Shown: in pieces, positions 12,409-24,807 of the stretch
Layout of the letters: each line of letters starts with the position of its first letter
Position numbering within the stretch: position 1 is the first letter of the stretch
NCBI GenBank assembly: GCA_023375675.1
Contig: JALQBC010000002.1
Span: 868,001 to 932,000, forward strand
Reading direction: 5' to 3'
Length of the DNA: 64,000 nt
Source: Cytospora piceicola
Taxonomy: Eukaryota > Ascomycota > Sordariomycetes > Diaporthales > Cytosporaceae
Program-made: the position numbers and the translations under genes
Notes under the pieces: generated by a model
Told to the model about the DNA's origin: nothing
Seen by the model: only the letters and a program-made list of their open reading frames with translations
The model's database searches: none

Positions 12409-13348
12409 GATGGATAAATAGGTGTGGATTGGGAGAGATCCCTGGCTAATTGGAGTTTCTCGAGAACAGTAAAAAGAATATTAGAGTGTTTAAATGTCGA
12501 AGTAAAGAGGTGGAGTCGCAAGGCTGAAGAGGATCTTCGTTGAAGACGTTGACGGGACGTTCACTTTCAAAAATTCGATGTTTCCCCAATGGGCGGGTAC
12601 AGGGTACAGTCAGTACATAGGTAGCGCCGGGGTACGGGGCGTCAACCCCTGTAACTTTCCCGCTGTCAGGGGACCTAAGGCAGGGCTTCTAGAAGCCTAC
12701 AGCCCCTACCCCTCCGGCTCATCCACCCGATAACTTTCCTAGGCAAGTAACTACCTAGGTACCTACCCAGTAGGCACCTAGTTACTGTACTTAGTAGTAT
12801 ACAATATCGTTCAGGATGTCGTCGATAGACGTTGAATCTTGCATAATGATACACATCTGCTACAGTAGCCTCGTTCTTTCTGCATGTGGGTAGCCGTCAC
12901 CAGTCATCGAATCGGGAGTCTTTCCAGCATCGATGGATGCTTTTGGCTGAGCTGGCCCTGCAGCTATGACATACCTTGAAGCGGAATGTTATGACAGCAT
13001 ATCGTACTCCTTTTAGCATCTGACTGACATTGGAGACTCGATCTTCGTATCCTATACGCTTGCCCCTTCACAATATTACCCGCGACTGACGTCTGGTTTC
13101 CCTCCAAACCCCAGGTTGACCTTGCTTGTCTTTAAAACGTTTCTGCTTCGTGATACCCAATCCTTTGACATCGGCGCCGATCTTGCCGAATATTCCAATG
13201 CCCTCGAGGGCAGCTCTACACATACTGACAAGTCCACCTGATGCATACTCGTAAGACATTTCTGAGGCTCCCGCGTTTATAACTTCAAACAAGACCACTA
13301 CGCTTTTCAACAGCAGGGTCACCAAGGGGTTGGACATCGTCTGCCAGA
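12409..13348. other. Divergent promoter region, SPF27 / ceramidase
   Basis: Shared upstream region of two divergently transcribed genes. It includes a dense patch of CCTAGG/TACC repeats at 12738-12782 around one perfect TACCTAGGTA copy. No gene seen. Confidence 0.55.
12752..12761. repeat. TACCTAGGTA palindrome, copy 3
   Basis: Overlaps TAGGTACCTA, so two offset palindromes share the site; CCTAGG and CACCTAG half-copies flank it. Confidence 0.85.
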
Positions 13349-15790
13349 ATGGACAAGTCGTTACCTGCCCAGGGCCACCATACCCAGCACGATGGTCACG
13401 TCGATGAATATGGCTTTGACGATAAGGAAGCCGCCCCTTCTGAACCATCCCCGTCTACCTCAAAGCTGCATCGCCAGAGGATAGAACCCTGGGTCCTTAT
13501 ACTTTTGGTTTTTCTAGCTGTTTCCTGCTTCTTTCTGCCTACAGGAGATACTTATGCCCATGTCCTGGACTGGTACGAGGGCGATTCGCCCATGACTTCC
13601 ACGGCACAGCAAGGTCAAGGTGACCAGTACCTCCTCGGTGTTGGAAAGGCCGATATCACTGGTCCCGTCGTCGAGGTGAACATGATGGGATATGCGGATC
13701 CCAAGCAACTCGGGACCGGCCTGCGCCAGCGCTTATATTCTCGTGCATTTGTTGTGGGCGATATCGCCAACCCAAAGGACCGCTTCGTTTATTTAGTCCT
13801 GGACACCCAGTCAGGCGATACGGCTGTGAGATACGGAATCCTCTCAGGTCTCAGAGATTTGGGCCCTGAATATTCGGTTTACGCACACCATAATCTTGCC
13901 GTCACCGGGACTCACTCACATTCCGGACCAGCCGGGTGGCTCAATTATCTCCTGCCCCAGATCACCAGCAAGGGTTTCGACCACCAAGGTTATCAAGCCA
14001 TCGTCGACGGTGCCATTCTATCTATTGTCCGGGCACATGAAAGTTTACAACCAGGCTATCTTAGTGTCGGCTCAACCAAGATCCACGGCGCCAACATCAA
14101 CAGGAGCTTGTTTGCATACTTGGCCAACCCGGAGAAGGAACGTGCCAAGTACAATGTTAGCACTGAGGATGACGGCTCCGTCGAGAAAGACCTCACCCTC
14201 CTCAAGTTCCAGCGGGCATCTGATGGAAAAAACATCGGCGTGCTCACCTGGTTCCCTACACATGGCACGTCGATGTATGGGAACAACACGATCATCACAG
14301 GCGACAACAAGGGCGTTGCCGCCTATCTTTTCGAGAAGAGCGTGTTACGGGATTCAACCGCTGCAGAGGGCTTCGTGGCCGGGTTCTCCCAAGCCGATGT
14401 TGGCGACACAAGCCCTAATGTCCTAGGAGCATGGTGTGAGGATGGCTCGGACCAGATGTGCAGTTTTGAAAACAGCACTTGTCCCGGTGACGGCCGGAGC
14501 CAGAAATGCCATGCGCGCGGTCCTGCCTTCAGGACAAACGATAGTGGCACCTCGTCTTGTTTCGAGATCGGCCGACGACAGTTCGCACCTGCAAAAGCTC
14601 TATACGATGAGCTCACCGCAAGCCCAAGTCCAGTCAAGGGGTCTTGGGTGAAATCTTTCCACACTTTCCACGACATGACCGACTACTCCTTCCTCCTTCC
14701 AAATGGATCATTAGCATCAACATGTCCAGCAGCTCTAGGGTATGGGTTCGCCGCAGGGACGTCGGACGGCCCGGGAGCGTTCGATTTTACACAGCATGAT
14801 GGCGACCAGTCCAATACATCCCCTGTCTGGCGTGTCGTGTCCAAATTTCTCAAGGACCCGTCAGACGAGCAACGGGCTTGCCAAGGCTCCAAACCTATAC
14901 TCCTCGATGTCGGCGAGGTGAACCAGCCGTACGCATGGACACCCAACATCGTAGACGTCCAGGCGTTCCGCGTCGGCCAGTTGATAATTATCGTGAGCCC
15001 GGGAGAAGCAAGCACCATGGCCGGACGGCGGTGGAAAGAGGCCGTTAAGGCAGAGAGTATAGCGCTTTTCCAGGGCAATGGCAGTCACGTAAGCGAACCG
15101 TCGGGACACTCTCAACCGAGCCCGGTCGTAGTCCTCGGAGGCCCGGCAAATAGCTACACGCACTACATCACCACCGAGCAGGAGTACTCTATCCAACGGT
15201 ACGAGGGCGCTTCAACACTGTACGGTCCGCACACTCTCGCCGCGTACGTCAATGTCACACTAATTTACCTGCCTTTCCTCGACGCGAGCGCCGAGAGCCC
15301 CCCGCCTCCGCAGCCAGAGGATGCGTTCCCCCCTGATAACACAAACCGGTCGCTATCATTTATCACGGGCGTGGTAAGGGACGGTACGCCCTTTGGCAAG
15401 AGCTTTGGGGATCTCAAGCAGGACGCGAGGCGGTTCTACCGCATGGGGAATCACATAACGGCCGTGTTTGTGGGCGCGAACCCGCGGAACAACCTGAGGC
15501 TCGAGGGGACGTATGCCGCCGTCGAGAGGCTGGTCCTCGGCGAGGGCGGCGGCGAGGAGAGGTGGGAGACGTTCAGGGACGACAGGGACTGGAGCCTTGT
15601 GTTCCGGTGGAGCAGGACCAGTGACGTGCTCGCGACGAGCGAGGTGGAGGTCACGTGGGAGACGGACCGCGAGGGGGGCGGCGAGGTGGAGGCGGGGGTG
15701 TACAGGTTGAGGTACTTTGGGGACTGGAAGAGCCTTGGCGGGACGATCACGCCGTTCGAGGGGACGACTGCTACTTTTACGCTTGTGTGA
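13349..15790 (+). CDS. Neutral/alkaline ceramidase, membrane-anchored
   Basis: Single exon, 813 residues. It hydrolyses ceramide to sphingosine and a fatty acid. The mature part opens with the family signature YLLGVGKADITGPVVEVNMMG (from about residue 94). The zinc-site motif THSHSGP is at 188-194, with WFPTHGTSM at 301-309. The nucleophile motif GDTSPN is at 352-357, with Ser355 the expected catalytic serine. A C-terminal immunoglobulin-like domain follows (RLEGTYAAVE..., WSLVFRWSRTS). There is no cleavable signal peptide: about 46 hydrophilic residues precede one hydrophobic stretch (PWVLILLVFLAVSCFFLP, 47-64), so the protein is predicted to be type II with its catalytic domain in the lumen or outside the cell. 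The length slightly exceeds typical family members (about 700-780) because of this anchor. Confidence 0.95.
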   Translation: MDKSLPAQGHHTQHDGHVDEYGFDDKEAAPSEPSPSTSKLHRQRIEPWVLILLVFLAVSCFFLPTGDTYAHVLDWYEGDSPMTSTAQQGQGDQYLLGVGKADITGPVVEVNMMGYADPKQLGTGLRQRLYSRAFVVGDIANPKDRFVYLVLDTQSGDTAVRYGILSGLRDLGPEYSVYAHHNLAVTGTHSHSGPAGWLNYLLPQITSKGFDHQGYQAIVDGAILSIVRAHESLQPGYLSVGSTKIHGANINRSLFAYLANPEKERAKYNVSTEDDGSVEKDLTLLKFQRASDGKNIGVLTWFPTHGTSMYGNNTIITGDNKGVAAYLFEKSVLRDSTAAEGFVAGFSQADVGDTSPNVLGAWCEDGSDQMCSFENSTCPGDGRSQKCHARGPAFRTNDSGTSSCFEIGRRQFAPAKALYDELTASPSPVKGSWVKSFHTFHDMTDYSFLLPNGSLASTCPAALGYGFAAGTSDGPGAFDFTQHDGDQSNTSPVWRVVSKFLKDPSDEQRACQGSKPILLDVGEVNQPYAWTPNIVDVQAFRVGQLIIIVSPGEASTMAGRRWKEAVKAESIALFQGNGSHVSEPSGHSQPSPVVVLGGPANSYTHYITTEQEYSIQRYEGASTLYGPHTLAAYVNVTLIYLPFLDASAESPPPPQPEDAFPPDNTNRSLSFITGVVRDGTPFGKSFGDLKQDARRFYRMGNHITAVFVGANPRNNLRLEGTYAAVERLVLGEGGGEERWETFRDDRDWSLVFRWSRTSDVLATSEVEVTWETDREGGGEVEAGVYRLRYFGDWKSLGGTITPFEGTTATFTLV

Positions 15791-16492
15791 AGTTTGTATG
15801 ATTCGCGATGGTGGAGGCTCGGTCGTTGAGTTGGACTTGGGGCAGAATGGCACTCGAGAATACTGACATGATTGGGGTGCCTGTGCTTTGGGAGTCAAGC
15901 GTTTGGGAATATTGGATTATCCAGAGCGCTTGTCCATGACACTACATGTCCTTTGACGTCCACTTGGTTAGGAAATTAGCGTTGTTTTGTTGGATGAACG
16001 TTGGTGGACGCACTCACATGCAGATTGAAGATCAGGATACCATCAATTGCTACCGTTGATATATATTTCTACGCACACAACGCTACGTGATTCCGTGGTG
16101 TGATTCGCGGTACACTTAGTGTATATACCTACGATTTGTCTTGTAATTGAATTTGCCTCCCTGCTTTCGTTGGTAGCTTCATCTGATTTGTGATGGGATG
16201 CACTCACCTCGATGGGGGTTTTTCCTCACATGCCTAAGTACTCTTTTAGATACATACCCAAGAAGATACTTCAGTACTGATCAACCTCAGCCCTCGGCGC
16301 ATCTTGTGTAACCAATCACGTTGGATTCTGCAAGCCACCCATATGGTATAGCTCAAAATGCATGTGTGCCTAAGGCCTGGCGCCGTACTGCTAGGCACAT
16401 GTGCAGTGCTCTCGTGGTGGCCCATCACTTCTCAATTCTTTCCATACGGATCGCCCAACCGAGCCGTCTGTTTCTACAGAGACAATATAACC
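15791..16492. other. Intergenic, promoter of the STAND-type N-domain gene
   Basis: Moderately AT-rich spacer between two genes on the same strand. No gene, RNA or repeat recognised. Confidence 0.5.
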
Positions 16493-17912
16493 ATGGACCC
16501 TCTAACAGCTGTCAGCCTCGCTGCCAGCATATTGCAAATCATCGACATCGGCACCAAAGTAATATCGGAGTCGGTGGAGATCTACCAGTCAGCCACCGGA
16601 GCCTCATCTGTGAGCGAAGAGGCAGAGACCATGGTGGATAATATCAAGGCCATCAGTGGCCAGTTGAGAAAGTCTCTCAGACCTAATGGCTCTCACGATG
16701 TGCTTAACAAGTATGAGACACACCTCGAGGGTCTCCGTCTTCGTAGTCAGGATGTGGCACAGGAATTGTTGGACAAACTAGCCAGTCTGAGGGTTGACGA
16801 AACGAACAAGATCCTAAGGCGAGTGAAAAGTGTCGGAAAGGCTCTGAAGGTCGTGCTCAAAGACAAGGCAGAAGTCGAGGACCTTCAGAGGCGTCTCAAT
16901 GCCATAAGAGACGATTTGGAAGCCCAAGTGGTCGTGGACATGAGGTGAGTCGGTTCATATGGATACCCTTTGAGTTCGAGCTGACCGTCACGTAGAAACT
17001 CCATCAACATAATTATGGTGACACAGTCGGAACAATACGCCCATCTCGATGACCTCAATAAAAGAATGATGGAGGCGTTATTCAAGGCTTTCGAATCCAA
17101 CCACACCGAGGTCGATTCCATACTGCAGGCCTATGAGCGGAAAGTCTCTGTGATGCACGAGGACTTGAAGGTAATTCATCTCTACTTCATCGGGTGATGT
17201 TGAGAGGCATACCGCGGGAGACTGACCGACTTGGGATAGATCCATGTCACTGCAGAACACGACAAGACAAGAAGGGAGATCACAGACAGCTTGAGTAGAC
17301 AAGATTTCCAGGTTGGTATTACTGCTCTTGAACAACGACTTCTCTCAAAAAGTCTAGAGGAGCACCAGCGCACACGCGAGATGGTCCAGAAATACAAGGA
17401 TGACATCTCCATGCAAATAGAGACACAAGAAGCGATATTTGCCGAATACCAGAAGGAGCTCAATGAGATCAAGCATAAACTGAGCTCAAAGAGGCTAAAG
17501 AATCTCATGGCGATGCAAAACGCGCGAACATTCGACATTGTCATCAAAAAATACGCATTGGTATTCTACACACATTTATAAGTGATTGCATTTCTACCGC
17601 TGACGATGACACCAGGAATCCATAGAGAAGGGGGAGCACGAACTTGCCGCTGGCTCTCCATCCTCCATCGGTTGGAAATTTGAGCCGTATCCAAAACCTC
17701 AGTTGCTGGTAGCAACGCCGCCAGTTCGACCCAAAAGTGCAGATATATCATCTGAATCCCAGAGAGGACCGGTTTCGGGTCTTCTTCGAGACTTGACAAC
17801 CACACAGCTCAGCACGGAGCAGGGAGCGAGACGGCAACGTAGGCCTAGCGCCTACGTAAGCCACTTTGGGAACCCAACATTAACACCATTTCCTTCCGTC
17901 CTAGGGCCTTAG
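16493..17912 (+). CDS. Orphan fungal STAND-type N-terminal domain protein with coiled coils
   Basis: Exons 16493-16944, 16996-17170, 17240-17560 and 17616-17912 give 414 residues; all three introns have GT/AG ends and CTGAC-type branch sites. Residues 1-60 (MDPLTAVSLAASILQIIDIG...) look like the helical N-terminal domain that precedes NACHT or ankyrin modules in fungal STAND/NLR-like proteins. Residues about 60-320 are charged and helical with heptad-like spacing, and the last 95 residues are Pro/Ser-rich. No P-loop, NACHT, ankyrin, TPR or WD repeats are present, so this is an N-domain without a sensor or nucleotide switch. It could be an adaptor or decoy in heterokaryon-incompatibility-type signalling, but that is inference. 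An upstream in-frame GTG/ATG extension is possible but less fitting, because MDPL is the usual family start. Confidence 0.75.
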
Positions 17913-19111
17913 CTATTTTTCTCCCTTTTGGTAATGATATATACCCCAGAATTACATGGCTGTAATATATACACAAATTTTGCCTGTTTCTCGGTATGAA
18001 CCAGATCGTGTGAGCTATACCTGGCACTTCTTTCCTTCAAACTGCAGTCGTTCCGAAGCGGTTTTGTATAGCATCGAGCGATAAGCCTCCGTCTCTATTG
18101 CAGCTAGATGTAGAGGATTTGCACACTTATTTGCACTCGTTCGATCCACTACCCCCTAGCCGTATAAGTCCTGGTCAAACGACTATACATATTGTACGAG
18201 ATATGAGACGGAGAAATATAATTTGCCAACGGAGGTCCACTTCAGAGCCTTCGTACAGATCCAAAGCTAAGATATACGACATGCAGCTCTATACCGACGT
18301 TGAGGCGCATGTTCGCGTCCTTCAATATTAAGTCTTGAACAGTCCCGGACGCAAACGATGCGAGATGGCAGTATCTCCCCAAGCCTATAGAGATCATCGC
18401 TCCGGTCGGAGCAGAGACGCTGTCGTACTATGCCAATAATGCTCGTAGGACGGGGACCCGGAAATAATGTGCTTAAAAGGATACACAAGACAGCCCTGGC
18501 TCTCAAGGGACTGCTCTCAGGCTCCTTTGCAAACATTTGAAGCTTTGGGGCTTGAACATCCAGCATAACGCATTTCATGATTTGGAGGGCTTCTAGCGCT
18601 CGATACCACGGACAATTCTCAACAGCCTAGATCTTACCGTGTCTTCTTGCTGTGGCAGTTCCTGAGTGCTCGAGACGGGAGAGGCACGGTGATGGGCTGC
18701 ATCAGCTGCTCTCGGGCTGTTCAAGAACTTGACCCGGGTTGGTATCTTCCGTCAAAGCACTTAGGCAAATCTACTGGTAGTGTCGATTCAATGTTATCGA
18801 TTATGAGACCCCCGGATTCTAGGACCCCACTATAGCTTACTGGGGGGCTGCGCTATGCCAGGACTGGCAATCACAGATGCCCAGCTGCCCGGAGCCTCGG
18901 TTTAGCGTTCCATCTGTGGACATTCACATGCGCAATCGATGAGCTGATGCCCGCGGTTCATGACCTCTCTGCTACTCTTGAGCCCGCATAACTATACCAT
19001 CTCACTATTGCCCAAGTTTAGTTTCACTTTGCTCTTGCTAGAAGGTGAACTGTCCTCGCATCACTTCATCAAAACAATCTCAATCGCCAACTTATACAGA
19101 CTACAGCAACA
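17913..19111. other. Intergenic, 1.2 kb
   Basis: No gene or repeat recognised. Short frames on both strands lack family resemblance. The last 100 bases form the leader of the SCP2 gene. Confidence 0.5.
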
Positions 19112-19634
19112 ATGTCGCTCACAGATGGTACGTTACACGACACTTCAACTACTTTCCCGGTAGACCACCGCCCTGGCTGACTACCGATCATTATGATAGA
19201 GAAGTTCCCCTCTTCGGCTGCCTTCCAAACCATCAACGAGGCTCTGAATGCCAGTGAGGCCGACAAGAAGGACGCCATCAAGCAAGGGAACGGTGTCTAC
19301 GCTTTTACCCTTAAGAACACCGCCGGGGAGACCGAGAGCTGGCACATTGACCTCAAGAACGAGGGCAAGGTTTCCAAGGGCCTCGGAGAGAAGCCCGACG
19401 GTATGCTACATCAACGGAGGATTTCTGGTGGCAAGAGACGCAACCGCTGACCATGATATATTGTCCACAGTGACCCTCACCCTCTCCGACGCCGACTTCG
19501 GCAACCTTGTCGCCGGCAAGGGCAATGCACAGAGGCTATTCATGGCTGGGAAGCTTAAGATCAAGGGCAACGTCATGAAGGCGACCAAGCTGGACCCCAT
19601 CCTGAAGAAGGCGCAGACCAAGGCCAAGCTGTAG
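19112..19634 (+). CDS. SCP2 sterol-carrier/lipid-transfer protein, peroxisomal
   Basis: Exons 19112-19127, 19200-19400 and 19471-19634 give 126 residues. The 16-nt first exon encodes MSLTD and the join makes MSLTDEKFPSSAAF. This is a stand-alone SCP2 domain that binds and moves sterols, fatty acids or acyl-CoAs. Visible family blocks are GNGVYAFTLKN..GETESWHIDLK, VTLTLSDADFGNLVAGK and AQRLFMAGKLKIKGNVMKATKLDPIL, which together span the whole fold. The protein ends in AKL, an accepted variant of the type 1 peroxisome import signal. The length of about 125 residues is standard for fungal single-domain SCP2. Confidence 0.95.
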
Positions 19635-20799
19635 AAACTGAGATTTGGATTGCGCTACGACGGGGTCTGGACAGATTGGGATGGCCATGCATCCTCGGGC
19701 TCAAGGCCGGATGAGGATGAAGATGGTGCTCTTATTTGATGATAGGCGCTTCGCAACGGAGGATATTCCGTTCTATGTCTTGTTTGCGGGGGTGTAGATA
19801 TTATAGTTACAGCTGCCAGAGTATATTCTACAGCATAAGAATGTATGGACATCAACGGGCTGTTTACATATGTAGGCCCAGCGTCGTGACGGGCCCACTT
19901 CGCGGCGGCATGACTTAAGTTCACCACACAGTACATGCAAGTGGCTAGTATCTAGCGCACAGCTGTCCAGCAGCTGTTAGAAGGTTCCTGACAGCTCCCA
20001 ATCCGAACCCGGTGGATGATGACGCTGTGCCCAGGTGGTTTCGCTGCCGGCCGGAAACACTACCATTCGATGTTCTGGTAGTAGGTACCCAGGTACCTAG
20101 GTAGTGTATACTACACCGCACTGGGGTGGGCCCACATGACGCCCGGGCCATCTTTTGCTTTCTCAATGAGAGGCAGTAACCACCCAGTCTGCCAGTCTGC
20201 CAGTCTCATGGAACCTCCCGCCTCCATCCTGATTTTTTTTCTCAAACCCTCACGTCGCGCGACCAAAAGGTGCAGCAGATCCCTCCCGCATCCCAACCCA
20301 TCCCACAAATATTCCACGATCGCATTTCTCCCATCTCGACCTGCACCTTTCGCGTCTCGATCATCCCGAATCTCCTCCATGTTACTCGCATCGTGACGTG
20401 CCTTTTCTTGTCGACTCTTTCTTTCTTGTCATTGTAGACTTGCGACACGTTGCGTCTTTGTTTATTCTGGTCCAAGGATTGAAAGCTTGAGGAACCCACA
20501 CCCTCCTTTCTTTCTTTCTTCCTCCCATCACCTCTCCTCCCTCTACGAATCTGGAAACGTCAAACGTCTCGTCAATCCTCGACTGAGCATTTATACACCG
20601 CGCAAAGCTGCTGTCCTGTCCCGGTTTTACCTCGACACCTCAACCGCTTTTTCGCGCTAATCCTAGCTTCGCGAACCCTCGCGACCGCTATTCATACTAC
20701 CCCTCGACCTGACGCGATTCGACCATCACAATCCAATTTACTCCTCGATTTGGATGAACTCTCTCCTACAATAGGTCGTAGCGATCTTCCTATCTCACC
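19635..20799. other. Intergenic, promoter and leader of the nucleoporin gene
   Basis: Holds one TACCTAGGTA copy at 20094. From about 20400 to 20790 the plus strand is pyrimidine-rich (CTTTCTTTCTTTCTTCC and similar), typical of a fungal transcription start region and leader. Confidence 0.55.
20094..20103. repeat. TACCTAGGTA palindrome, copy 4
   Basis: Preceded by two near-copies (GTAGGTACCC, AGGTACC) in a 22-bp run; 700 bp before the nucleoporin start codon. Confidence 0.85.
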
Positions 20800-23700
20800 A
20801 TGGATAGCTCCTCGCGACAACGCGGTCCCAACTTCAGCTTCCGTGCCGACCAACCATCCACATCTTCATCCTTCCCCTCATTCACGTCAAAGCTGCGCCA
20901 CGAGGTCAACGAAGATGTCCCCGGTCGCGCTCCCCCAAGAACTTTGGGAAGCTGGAGGACTACAGGGCCCGCCAGCAAGGCTCAGCCAGCACCATCGACC
21001 GTGATGGCAGGCAGAAGGATTTTCGACCGGAGCCAGAACATGTCCAGACTTGGATTGAGCACATCAAGACCTGCTTCCAACGCTCCTGCGACTACGCCAG
21101 GCAAGATCTTCAGTAGGCCCGGCCTTGCGAATGGAACTGCCCCGAAGTTCCATTTCTCTCCTCGTATACCGGCCAACACCATGCGTGAGAGCTTTCCCGC
21201 CGCCACGCCCGGACGATCCTTCCGAGGCTCTACCGCCGATATCAACGGCCGAGCCATGTCCAAGACAGCTGGAAGCAATCTTTTCGCCATGAGAATTTCG
21301 TCTCCTCCCCCCGAGCTCGATGGCGAGGAGCTCGCGAAGCAGGTCCCCAACAATCCAAACAGAGTCGGCTCCGTTTATGCCGACGAATACTTGTCGCACC
21401 TGGTCCCACCCGAGCTCGATGACCTCCAGCGACGTCAATTTCTGTGCATCCTTGATCTGCGCAGATTAAAGTATGCTGCTACCGAGATCTTCTCAAAGAA
21501 AGATTGGCGAGTGAACATCATGAACTTCGGAAAGGAGTACGAGAAAAGCCGAAGTTTGATCATGCTGCGATATGGTCTCTACGAATTCAAAACCGTTCCG
21601 GCTTCGAGGGAAGTGCTCCAGAAGTGGAAGCAGGAAAACAACGTGCCAGATGAAGACGAGGAGATGGACGAAGCACCAGTTGCGAAGTCGAATGGCACCT
21701 TGAGCAACATCCGGGGCTCGACGAAGAGACGAGCTGAAGATGATTTGACCAGGGACAGTGACGAGACCTTCGCCCCTACGCCTAGTAAGCGACGCGATAC
21801 AGACCGAGAGCCCCTCACCGAAACATCGGCCATGACTTCGAATGCGGGAGCGACACCCTTCGTAAAGAAGACAAAGCGCGGAGCTGAGCATCTGGATGAA
21901 CTGGATGAGAACCAGCCCAGCAAGAAGAAGTCCAGCACACTCTCCATATTCGAGGATGTTACCAACAAATCGCCGGCCCGACCAATTGCAAGCCCTACGA
22001 AGTCTGTACCGAAGAACATATTTGCAAAGCCTGCGCAGACATCCTCCGGGCAGTCTACACTAAGTGGAGGGTTCAAGGCGCCGTCTTCTGGTAACATTTT
22101 TGGTCACCTCTCGGGACAGAACTCTCCCGACGGCAGTGACGACGAGGAAGGGAGTGATGCTGAATCTGAGGGTGGCGCAGAGGAGGAAGCAGCTCCAGCT
22201 GTCAAGCCGGCCGCTTCTACCGCAACATCGCTTTTCGGTGCCAAACCCAGCGCTCTCACCAGCGACTCATCTACCACTGGCAGTGCCCTTAGCAAGGGCC
22301 CCAGCCTTTTCGATCGCATCACGAAGGGAACAGACGGAGAGGCTGCGCGAACTACGGAGGATGAATCTGCAGACCAGCCCACCACTGGATTGTTTTCCGC
22401 TATCAAGCGGCCAGCAAGCCCGTCGGCGGAGACTCAACCACAGAACAATACATGGAACCCTAACACGCCCATCAAGTTTGGCGCTACACCATCGCAGCCT
22501 GGTGCGTCACTTTTTGGTGCAAAGACTACCGAAGCCACTTCTATTTTCGCCAATAAACCTGCGGAGAACACTGGATCCAAGTTTGGCTCGATCGAGACGC
22601 CCAAAGCTGCGCCTACATTTGGCACTGAGGTTCAGGACTTTGCGAAGGAGAAGGAGGGTCCCAAGGCGGCCGCTCCTTCACTGTTTGGTCAGGCTGCGAA
22701 GCCATCGGAACCAACTACCAGCATCTTTGGTAGTGACACGAGGCCAACGGAGCCAACTACTAACCTTTTCGGCAACCTTTTCGGCAACCCTGCGAAGCCA
22801 ACAGAGTCAACTAAAAACCTCTTCGGCAATGCCTCGAAGACGCCTCTTTTTGGGCAGAGGTCCGAAGAGCCTGAGTCTGCTGACTCAATCGTACCACCTA
22901 CTACCCCGGGCCTCTTTGGAGCAGCGTCCCATGTCGCGAGCACTACGCCGTTTGGCAAACCTACAACTACCCCCAGCACCCAGGGCGAGTCTAAGTCTAT
23001 CTTCGCAAGTTCGAACACTCCTGCCACGACATCACAGACATCAACACCCTCTCTTTTCGGAGCGACCAACGACAAGCCAGGCAGTCTTTTGTTTGGAGCA
23101 AAGAGCGATGAGAAGGTACCTGCTACGCCGGCCTTCGGTGGGTTTGGCACCCAGTCATCCACAACTCCGAGCTTGTTCGGTGCTAAGAGCACAGCTACTG
23201 AAGAGAAGAAGGAGGAATCAGCTCCGAAGAGGAAGAAGCCAGATTCGGATGAGGCGGCCGCGGTCTTTGGCAGTGGCTCAGCAGAGCCAAACAAGAAATT
23301 CTCTTTTGGTGGCGGTGCTCACACTTCTGCAAGTTTGCCAGCCAAGACTGCTGCTGCTGCTAACGGCGCAGTTGATGCGGGCTCTATCTTTGGAGCCGCC
23401 TCGCAGGAAGGCGCGAAGACGTACTCCTTTGGAAGCACCGCTTCCACTGCGCCGGCTCCTACAACGCCGAAGCCGGTTGAGGCCCCAGCGCCCGTGTCTC
23501 TCTTTGGTAACACAACGTCCCAGCCAGAGGCAGCAAAGACGCAGCCTAGCATTTTTGCCAACTCGACGGCTCCCAGTACTGGGTTCACATTTGGTGCAGG
23601 AACCAGCAACACGCCATCACAAAACCTTTTCGGGGGGGCCTCGAGCACTAACAATACCACCGACTCCACCCAGGCACCGTCGCTCTCTTTTGGAAACGCC

Positions 23701-24807
23701 GGAGCACCTGCTTCCAACTTGTTCGCTTTTAACTCTAATGGTGGCGACCAGGGCTCTTTTAAGAACCCCTTTGCTTCGGGCACGAATGCCTCGGCAACCC
23801 CATCATTCGATTTTGGGAACACCCAGAGCCAATCTGCCAACGCGCCATTTACATTCGGGGGCCCCAGCACATCTACCATTCCACCTGCATCCAGCTTCAC
23901 ATTCGGTGGGGGCTCGCAGCCAGCTGCTAGCGGTCCTGCGTCCAACAGCTTCACGTTTGGCGGGGACTCGCAGGCTACGACCAATGCTTCTGCTCCGTCC
24001 TCCAATATATTTGGGGGTCCTCAGCCCAACGGCGCGTCGTCTACTTTCAGCTTTGGCACGCAAGCACAGTCGCAGCCAACAAGCAGCATGTTCTCCGCCC
24101 CGCCCGCCAATGCGGCGCAAGGCATTTTCGCCAGCAACCTAGCGCCCCCTCCAGGGTCGTCTACTGGCACGAGTAAGTAGTGTCTCTTTTTCCTTTAGCT
24201 TTACATACGTTACTTTTGATGTCCATCATTAACGTCATGTAAAGATACCCCCTTGTTTGGCGGAGCGTCTAGCATAGCTACGACGCCGGCGAATGGCACC
24301 CCCGAGCCAGAAGCCGCCGCGGGCAAGAAAGTAAACGCGGACGAGAAGACGGCTGACGAGGACGGCAAACCGCAGGAGCAAATTTCCCTAACCGACGGTG
24401 GGCCAGGGGAAGAGGACGAGGAGGTCGTTCATGAGGTCCGGGCCAAGGCTCTGAGACTTGTCGCGTCCAAGGCCGATGATGACGACGATACCGCCAACAA
24501 GGACAAGAAGAGTACTAGTAACTGGAAGACAGAGGGTCTTGGACCACTGAGGGTCCTCAAGCACAAGACCACCGGTACCGTGCGCATTCTGCTACGGGCC
24601 GTGCCCCGGGGCAACATCGCGATGAACAAACTCGTGCTGGCCGATTTTGACTACAAGGTTGATAAGGGCGCCAAGTGGGTCAAGGTTCCATGCGCTAGGG
24701 ACGATGGACAAGGTCTGGAGACGTGGATGCTCCAGGTCAAGACCAACGAGTTCGCGGTGAAGCTCGCGAGCGCTTTGGAGGAGAACAAGAAAGCCAACAA
24801 GAAGTGA
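20800..24807 (+). CDS. FG-repeat nucleoporin with C-terminal Ran-binding domain (Nup2/Nup61 type)
   Basis: Exons 20800-24172 and 24245-24807 give 1311 residues. Nup2-type proteins sit at the nuclear basket and help release importin-alpha cargo through RanGTP. The N-terminal 300 residues are basic and carry a conserved helical block (LDDLQRRQFLCILDLRRLKYAA, about 208-229). Residues about 430-1130 form a disordered region with many LFG, IFG and FTFG repeats. The last 125 residues form a RanBP1-like domain (LGPLRVLKHKTTGTVRILLR...NKLVLADFDYK), starting around residue 1185. The intron joins ...GTSTGT to NTPLFGGASS, continuing the FG region. The stop just after the donor (GTAAGTAG) shows that splicing is required for the Ran-binding domain. 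A highly acidic tract (about 475-490) is typical of disordered spacers. Confidence 0.93.

Noticed and set aside
22064..24142. 692-residue plus-strand frame inside the nucleoporin gene
   Set aside because: It is an alternative frame of the FG-repeat region; Arg/Leu/Ser-rich composition without domains.
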